Under the pieces are notes generated by a model that saw only the letters and a program-made list of their open reading frames with translations, searched no databases and was not told where the DNA came from. The translations under genes and the position numbers were made by a program. Below are positions 58,580 through 64,000 of a stretch of 64,000 bases of DNA, in pieces (within the stretch, counting starts at the first letter, position 1; each line of letters opens with the position of its first letter). The stretch comes from Oscillospiraceae bacterium (GTDB lineage: Bacteria > Bacillota > Clostridia > Oscillospirales > Acutalibacteraceae). The DNA is taken from NCBI GenBank assembly GCA_015066345.1, contig SVOQ01000014.1, positions 1 to 64,000 on the forward strand. The letters are read 5' to 3'.

Positions 58580-60814
58580 ATGAAGAAAACAAATAAAGTT
58601 ATAGGTTTAGTAGTTGTATTGTCAATGCTTTTGACAATATTGTCCGTATCTGTCTGTGCAACTCAACCGCAGACAGTGGTTCTTTACACAAACGATGTTC
58701 ATTGTGCAATAGATGATTACCCTGTCCTTGCCGCATACAGAGCAGAGCTTATGGCACAGGGTAAGAATGTCATAACAGTCGATGCCGGAGATGCCATTCA
58801 GGGTGAGGTTATCGGTTCAACAACCGAAGGTGAAGCTGTGGTAGATATTATGAATGCTGTGGGCTATGACTATGCCGTACCGGGTAACCACGAGTTTGAC
58901 TATGGTATGGAACAATTCCTTGAGCTTGCTCAGAATAAGGCGGGATATGATTATATCAGCTCCAATTTCTACAATCTTACCTCAAATGAACCTGTTCTTA
59001 AGCCCTATGCTTTGGAAGACTTCGGAGCTTATCAGATTGCTTTCGTGGGCATTTCAACTCCTGATACAGTCACTTCAACAACTCCCGAATATTTCAAGGA
59101 TGAAAACGGTAATTTTATTTACGGATTTCCGGTTTTTCCCGGTGGATTGACAAATGAAGACCTTTATAACAATATTCAGGAAAGTGTTGACAAAGCGATT
59201 AATGACGGTGCGGATTATGTTGTTGCAATAGGTCATGCGGGAATTATCGGTTCTAATGAGGGATGGAAATCAATCGATATTATTGCAAATACCGACGGTA
59301 TAGATTATTTCATTGATGCTCATTCCCATGAAACAACGGAAAAAGCAGTCTATAAAAACAAAGATAACGAAGATGTTTTCCTTACATCAACGGGTGCAAA
59401 GTTTGCAAATTTCGGTGTATTGACAATAAGCGGAAACGGTGCTGATTTTGAACTTGTTAACCCTGACAATGTTGATGTTAAAGAACTGTCTGTTGATGCA
59501 AAATTTGCATATAATTCGGTTAAAGATAAGGTTGACGGCTACAACGAAAGTATAGAATATCTTTTTGAGAAGATAGGCACATCCGAAGCGAATCTCGTTA
59601 TCTATGATACCGATTCGACCAGAGCCGTCAGGAAGAGAGAAACCAATGCAGGCGACTTTGTTGCCGATGCTTACCGTGCGGTAACGGGTGCTGATGTTGC
59701 AATAGCCAACGGCGGCGGTATTCGTGCGGAAATTGAGGCGGGTAATGTCACAAGAAAGATGCTTATGGATGTTAATGCATTCAATAATGATATGTGCGTT
59801 CTTGAGGTTGACGGACAGCAGATTGTTGACATACTTGAGCACGGAGCACGCAAGTGTCCCGAAGAGCTCGGTAGCTTTTTTCAGGTTTCGGGTATGACTT
59901 TCGAAATACACACATACAGAAAAAGTCCCGTTATTACTAATCAGCTTGGTGATTTTATCGGAGTGGATGAAACAATGGAGCGCCGTGTACAGAATGTGTT
60001 TATTGGCGGTGAGCCCATTGATTTAAACAAAATGTACACTTTGGCAGGTAGTGCTTATGTGCTTCTTCAGGGTGGGGATGGACTTACAATGCTTGCTGAT
60101 GCAACAGTTATTGAGCAAGAAGGTCTGCCCTGTGATTCAGAAATGCTTGTTAAGTATTTTACTGAAAATCTCGATGGTAAAATCACTGCGGAAAAATACG
60201 GTGATCCCGACGGTGACGGCAGAATAACTATTATTGATTCCCACGACCATTCCTTTACGGATAGTGATGAATGTTCCTGTGGTGCTAAAAAAGCCGATTA
60301 TAGCGGATATAATGAAGCATACGAACGTTTCCAGGGAATAATGGATAATAACGATTTAAATGATGCCGCCATTGAGTACGCAAGAGATAAACACAGAGAG
60401 ATGTTAAATGAGCATCTTGGCGGAATGTGGCTTAAAAACAATTATTCCGAAAATGAGCAATATATTCTTGACGGACTTGAAGAGGATATGAATGAGATGT
60501 GCGATGCTCTTGAGGAAGGAATTGCAAACGGCGAATTTATAAAACCCGATTATACGGATATTGAAGAAAAAATTGCCGAGTTTGAAAGAAACCATCCCGA
60601 AGAAGAGTACGAAAAACTTATTGCCCAAATGAAAGCGGAGCTTGAAGAAATTAAAGCCTCAAATCCCGAATCTGCCGCAGAAATTGCAGATGATATTGCA
60701 GCAATTGAAGAAAAAATCGAAGATGCCGAAAATGGCAATTCGTTTAACGATTATTTCGGAATTATTGACTTTATTATAAAAATAATAAGTTTGCTTTTTG
60801 ACCTTGTCTTTTGA
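58580..60814 (+). CDS. exported 5'-nucleotidase / 2',3'-cyclic phosphodiesterase family protein
   Basis: 744 aa. Signal peptide at 1-27 (VIGLVVVLSMLLTILSVSVCA in part). Metallophosphatase domain with YTNDVHC, DAGDAIQG, GNHEFDYG, GHAGI and DAHSHET; then a 5'-nucleotidase C domain with IANGGGIRAEI and QGGDGLTML. After residue 535 a calcium-loop-like DPDGDGRITIID and a Cys pair follow, then an acidic coiled-coil region (590-720) and a hydrophobic end (IIDFIIKIISLLFDLVF). It would free nucleosides and phosphate outside the cell. GGGAGG precedes the ATG. Probably TetR-controlled. Confidence 0.9.
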   Translation: MKKTNKVIGLVVVLSMLLTILSVSVCATQPQTVVLYTNDVHCAIDDYPVLAAYRAELMAQGKNVITVDAGDAIQGEVIGSTTEGEAVVDIMNAVGYDYAVPGNHEFDYGMEQFLELAQNKAGYDYISSNFYNLTSNEPVLKPYALEDFGAYQIAFVGISTPDTVTSTTPEYFKDENGNFIYGFPVFPGGLTNEDLYNNIQESVDKAINDGADYVVAIGHAGIIGSNEGWKSIDIIANTDGIDYFIDAHSHETTEKAVYKNKDNEDVFLTSTGAKFANFGVLTISGNGADFELVNPDNVDVKELSVDAKFAYNSVKDKVDGYNESIEYLFEKIGTSEANLVIYDTDSTRAVRKRETNAGDFVADAYRAVTGADVAIANGGGIRAEIEAGNVTRKMLMDVNAFNNDMCVLEVDGQQIVDILEHGARKCPEELGSFFQVSGMTFEIHTYRKSPVITNQLGDFIGVDETMERRVQNVFIGGEPIDLNKMYTLAGSAYVLLQGGDGLTMLADATVIEQEGLPCDSEMLVKYFTENLDGKITAEKYGDPDGDGRITIIDSHDHSFTDSDECSCGAKKADYSGYNEAYERFQGIMDNNDLNDAAIEYARDKHREMLNEHLGGMWLKNNYSENEQYILDGLEEDMNEMCDALEEGIANGEFIKPDYTDIEEKIAEFERNHPEEEYEKLIAQMKAELEEIKASNPESAAEIADDIAAIEEKIEDAENGNSFNDYFGIIDFIIKIISLLFDLVF

Positions 60815-60897
60815 TTGATTACGGAGTTTGTTGAATGGATATAAAATAAGGTTTAATTTATTGAACGCTTCTTCACATACAACTAAAGGGGGATACA

Positions 60898-62613
60898 ATG
60901 AACGGTATTACTATAATGATAATCTCTCTTGCCGTTTTGCTTCTTGCGTATATCTTATACGGTAGGTGGATTGCAAAAAAATGGGGTGTAGACCCTAAAA
61001 GGAAGACTCCCGCTTACGAGCAACGTGACGGAGTTGATTACGAGCCTGCACCAAAGATTGTGGTTTTTGGACACCAGTTTGCTTCAATCGCCGGAGCGGG
61101 ACCTATAAACGGACCGATTCAGGCGGCAATGTTCGGTTGGGTACCCGTACTTCTTTGGGTACTTATCGGCGGTGTGTTTTTCGGTGCGGTTCAGGATTTT
61201 TCGGCTATGTATTCATCGGTAAGAAATAAGGGTAGAAGCATTGGATACATAATTGAAAAGTATATCGGCAAAACCGGCAAAAAAATGTTTCTTCTTTTCT
61301 GTTGGCTTTTCTGTATACTTGTTGTTGCGGCTTTTGCCGATATCGTTGCAGGGACTTTTATGGGATTTACCGTAACCGAAGGCGTAAAGAGTGCTAATAT
61401 AACGGCAAATGGTGCTGTGGCGACCACGTCAATAATGTTTATCGTGTTTGCGGTTGTTTTAGGACTTGTTCTCAAATATGCTAAATTACCTACTGCCGTT
61501 AATACACTCATTGCTATTGTGATGATTGTTGCATCAATTATTATAGGACTTAAACTTCCTGTTTTTTTGTCCCTTGACGTCTGGCATATTTTTGTTTTTA
61601 TTTATATTTTTGTGGCTTCGGTTGTCCCTGTGTGGATTCTTTTGCAACCGAGGGACTATCTTAACAGTTATCTTCTTGTGGCTATGATAGTTGCGGCAAT
61701 TGTAGGCGTTTTTGTTGCAAATCCAAAGATTAATTTGCCTGCGTTTATCGGCTTCGAGGTGGACGGAAACTACCTTTTCCCAATCCTTTTTGTTACAATT
61801 GCTTGCGGAGCGGTTTCGGGATTTCATTCCCTTGTTTCTTCAGGCACCGCATCAAAACAGATAAAGAATGAAAAGGATATGCTCCCCGTATCTTTTGGTG
61901 CAATGTTACTTGAAAGTATGCTTGCAGTAATAGCACTTATTGCTGTTGCGTCCTTTGCAAGCGGTGAAGCGGCTGCACAGGGTTGGAATACTCCCGCTCA
62001 GGTTTTTGCAGGTGCAGTTGCAGGCTTTTTGACAACTCTCGGGTTGCCTTCAAATATAGTTTATACGCTTATAACCCTTTCAATTTCGGCTTTTGCCTTA
62101 ACTTCCCTTGATTCCGTGGCGCGTGTAGGAAGGCTTTCTTTCCAGGAACTTTTTCTTGATGATTCTATAACGGATGAAAACATGGGTAAGGTCAGAAAGG
62201 TGCTTACAAACAAGTATTTTGCAACTGCTATTACGCTCATTCTTGCCTTTGGTCTTACTCTTGTTGGTTATAAAAATATCTGGGCGCTTTTCGGTGCATC
62301 AAATCAGTTGTTATCCGTGTTTGCTTTTCTTGCGTGTGCGGTTTTCCTTAAGAGAAGTAAAAAAATTCGGTGGTTTATGTATATCCCGCTTGGTGCTATG
62401 CTTGCGGTAACCTTTACCGCTTTAGGAATGACGATTTATAAAAAGGCGGCGGCTCTTATTACCGCTTCAAGCACAGATATGTTCGGCGACATACTTCAAT
62501 TTGTATTTGCAACACTTATTATAATTCTCGGTATATGTGTTGTTATTGAAGGCTTTAAAAAACTTTTTATAAAAAGCGAAAAAGAACCCAACGAAAAAAT
62601 TAAAACAATTTAA
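60898..62613 (+). CDS. cstA: carbon starvation protein CstA family transporter
   Basis: 571 aa with about 16 membrane segments. GAGPINGPIQAAMFGW, GGVFFGAVQDFSAMYSSVRN and SGFHSLVSSGTASKQI are CstA family signatures. CstA-type proteins import peptides or pyruvate under nutrient limitation. AAAGGGGGATACA precedes the ATG. It lies 83 bases after the nucleotidase gene with no terminator seen, so it may be part of that unit or have its own promoter. Confidence 0.94.
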   Translation: MNGITIMIISLAVLLLAYILYGRWIAKKWGVDPKRKTPAYEQRDGVDYEPAPKIVVFGHQFASIAGAGPINGPIQAAMFGWVPVLLWVLIGGVFFGAVQDFSAMYSSVRNKGRSIGYIIEKYIGKTGKKMFLLFCWLFCILVVAAFADIVAGTFMGFTVTEGVKSANITANGAVATTSIMFIVFAVVLGLVLKYAKLPTAVNTLIAIVMIVASIIIGLKLPVFLSLDVWHIFVFIYIFVASVVPVWILLQPRDYLNSYLLVAMIVAAIVGVFVANPKINLPAFIGFEVDGNYLFPILFVTIACGAVSGFHSLVSSGTASKQIKNEKDMLPVSFGAMLLESMLAVIALIAVASFASGEAAAQGWNTPAQVFAGAVAGFLTTLGLPSNIVYTLITLSISAFALTSLDSVARVGRLSFQELFLDDSITDENMGKVRKVLTNKYFATAITLILAFGLTLVGYKNIWALFGASNQLLSVFAFLACAVFLKRSKKIRWFMYIPLGAMLAVTFTALGMTIYKKAAALITASSTDMFGDILQFVFATLIIILGICVVIEGFKKLFIKSEKEPNEKIKTI

Positions 62614-62636
62614 ATAAAGAAGAGAGGTAAATTCTT

Positions 62637-63044
62637 ATGAAAAAATACATCAGAATAGCATCAATTGTTCTTATGTGCATTATGGTCTTTTGTCTTGGTA
62701 CCGCTTGTGGTAAACAGGATAATAACCCCGAGAATCCTCAGAAACATACGCTATATTGCGGTCTTATTGATGCTGATACCGGTGAACAAATTCTCACAGT
62801 CGAACAGGCACAAAAACTTGCAAGAACTATTATTCTTGAAAACGGTTGTGGTTATACCGAGTTCGTAACCTATGGCGGATATATGTCTGGTGACGAAGTA
62901 ATAAATAATGACACCTTAGTTTATGAAATTTATTTTGCGGATTGCGAAGTTGTAGAAAAAATCACAAAGGAAATTCAGGAAGAACTTAATCTTATGCCGA
63001 TTCTCACCGCAGAAGGTACAACAAATTATAGCTTTTCAGAATGA
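62637..63044 (+). CDS. small lipoprotein of unknown function
   Basis: 135 aa. Lipoprotein signal with lipobox LGTAC around residue 24, then GKQDNN spacer. The mature part has TLYCGLIDADTGEQ followed by alpha-beta sequence to a C-terminus with EELNLMPILTAEGT; it recalls small DUF3574-like lipoproteins, from memory only. GAGAGG precedes the ATG. It lies 23 bases after cstA and is probably co-transcribed. Confidence 0.75.
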   Translation: MKKYIRIASIVLMCIMVFCLGTACGKQDNNPENPQKHTLYCGLIDADTGEQILTVEQAQKLARTIILENGCGYTEFVTYGGYMSGDEVINNDTLVYEIYFADCEVVEKITKEIQEELNLMPILTAEGTTNYSFSE

Positions 63045-63063
63045 TTGTCCACTGAATACAAAT

Positions 63064-63096
63064 AAGGAGCTGACTTTTTAGTCAGCTCCTTGTGTT
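63064..63096 (+). terminator. terminator after lipoprotein gene
   Basis: AAGGAGCTGACT pairs with AGTCAGCTCCTT around TTTT, followed by GTGTTTTG. It ends the cstA transcript; the next gene converges. Confidence 0.88.
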
Positions 63097-63119
63097 TTGC
63101 TTCTATAAATGAATGTAAT

Positions 63120-63731
63120 TTATTTCTTGCTGATAACCTTCTTTTGCCACGACCATTTTCTGCATTCAGGGCACTTCATATATCTGGTTCTGCCCATATG
63201 GGGCGCTAGTAACACAGACTTATACCGGGGTACATATTGGTGGTGGCAGTGTTGACATTCGTAAAATCCGGCAACCTGCTCGACACGTAGTAAGAATGGA
63301 ATTGCCACTAACAGCGGTATCATGCCGGAGAGTACTATTACTACTTGTTTCCACTCTTCCATTGGTACGAATAAGCCTATCACAATACCGACCACCAAAG
63401 GTATGCTTGCCATTGCTCCTGCAAGAGATTCCATACGGAGCAACCGTTTGTCTGATTCTTGTTTTTGCCTGACCATTTCAATCAGGTTGTTTTCTAATTC
63501 TTTGTTGAAATTATCCATTGTAATTTTCTCCCCACTTAATAAATCATTTACGGTAATTTTGAGAATATCACACAATTCGAGCATAATGGAAGAATCGGGC
63601 ATTGCTCTTCCTGTTTCCCATTTTGATACTGCTCTGTCGGTGATGTTTAGTTTTTCTGCCAACTGCATTTGAGTTAAGTTTTCCTTTCTTCTGCACTCAG
63701 CAATGAACTTTCCGATTTTTACTTGGTCCAT
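63120..63731 (-). CDS. HTH regulator with membrane segments and zinc ribbon
   Basis: 203 aa. Residues 1-65 are a Cro/C1-type helix-turn-helix (NLTQMQLAEKLNITDRAVSKWETGRAMPD). A helical linker, two membrane segments (about 105-125 and 130-148) and a C-terminal zinc ribbon with CQHCHHQY and CPECRKW follow. Such membrane-bound regulators with a zinc ribbon are common in Clostridia and their signals are mostly unknown. ATG 63731 follows GGAGG by six bases; the longer frame starts without a site. Confidence 0.88.
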   Translation of the reverse strand: MDQVKIGKFIAECRRKENLTQMQLAEKLNITDRAVSKWETGRAMPDSSIMLELCDILKITVNDLLSGEKITMDNFNKELENNLIEMVRQKQESDKRLLRMESLAGAMASIPLVVGIVIGLFVPMEEWKQVVIVLSGMIPLLVAIPFLLRVEQVAGFYECQHCHHQYVPRYKSVLLAPHMGRTRYMKCPECRKWSWQKKVISKK

Positions 63732-63784
63732 AAGTTGCCTCCTTTCGCTTTTAGTATATATAAAAAACGTTAGAAAAAACACAT

Positions 63785-63847
63785 ACCGGTGGTTGAGTGA
63801 GGAGAAACCAACCGGTAGTAGAGTGAAAATTCACCACGAAATTCGTG
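63785..63847. repeat. palindromic repeat element
   Basis: Three hairpins in a row: ACCGGTGGTT/AAACCAACCGGT (63785-63816), GTGAA/TTCAC (63823-63834) and CACGAA/TTCGTG (63835-63847). It is flanked by CATAC and GTATG. Such elements are frequent in Clostridia intergenic DNA; no second copy is in this window. Confidence 0.5.
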
Positions 63848-63930
63848 TATGTTAAGTTGATTATATCACACATACAGAAATTTTCCATAGTGGTGATTAA
63901 GTAAAAACTTTACTGCATAAATCCGATTAA

Positions 63931-64000
63931 AATGAATGGTGAATATTGAATAATGAAAAATGAATAGCACAAAATCAAAAATCCGCCGATTTTCATCAGC
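63931..64000. repeat. AATGAATG-type low-complexity repeat at the window edge
   Basis: Imperfect repetition of GAATGGTGAATATTGAATAATG and AAAATGAATAG in part, then a short hairpin-like AAAATC...GATTTT around CCGCC. It is cut by the window end. It may be one end of a MITE-like element, which is inference. Confidence 0.35.

Overview
The window looks like a chromosome segment of an uncultured gut- or rumen-type Clostridia (Firmicutes; Oscillospirales-like is my inference). The support is moderate-to-low GC with AT-rich intergenic DNA, strong AGGAGG/AGGTGA ribosome binding sites, TTGACA-N17-TATAAT promoters, an Ile T-box, RecD2, a long-type IleRS, GalT type 2, a K+-dependent-type membrane pyrophosphatase and an ECF vitamin transporter subunit. 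No rRNA, tRNA, CRISPR array, phage or insertion sequence was seen.

Layout: comF-recD2 (0.1-3.0 kb, minus); lacZ (GH2) and a GNAT-GH78 fusion (3.2-8.6 kb); prfB-malic enzyme (minus); T-box-ileS (11.1-14.5 kb); ECF S subunit; a GDPD-GH35 beta-galactosidase-GPH symporter operon (15.3-20.1 kb); a four-gene two-component operon with ATGA overlaps at every junction, flanked by paralogous small membrane proteins (20.1-23.6 kb); nadE; galT-GH36 (24.6-27.9 kb); an NSS symporter; GH4 alpha-galactosidase; a transglutaminase; PutP; SGNH esterase-GH127 (33.9-36.4 kb); ECF sigma/anti-sigma; HppA; an exported unknown; acetyltransferase plus MFS; citrate synthase; a Cys-rich membrane protein with a double-flavodoxin protein (45.4-47.5 kb); two noncoding RNA/enzyme cassettes (47.5-50.4 kb); a second GH36; HD hydrolase; ExoIII; DMT exporter; HAD; a TIR protein (56.0-57.7 kb); TetR-nucleotidase-CstA (57.9-62.6 kb); a lipoprotein; and an HTH regulator beside repeat DNA at the right edge.

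Functionally the segment is rich in cytoplasmic glycosidases for galactosides, rhamnosides and arabinosides (GH2, GH35, two GH36, GH4, GH78, GH127), with an MFS/GPH-type symporter, GalT and a SGNH esterase. This suggests import and intracellular breakdown of plant oligosaccharides such as raffinose-family or arabinogalactan fragments. galK and galE are not in the window.

The most interesting signal is noncoding. Two homologous minus-strand RNAs of about 290 and 366 nt (47495-47783 and 48775-49140) each have their own TTGAAA-N17 promoter and a terminator with a conserved 8-nt loop on compensated stems. Each is divergent from a promoter for an unrelated membrane-anchored or exported hydrolase, and the spacing between the divergent promoters is conserved almost to the base. 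Both RNAs also carry Shine-Dalgarno-preceded micro-ORFs. I could not assign them to a known RNA family.
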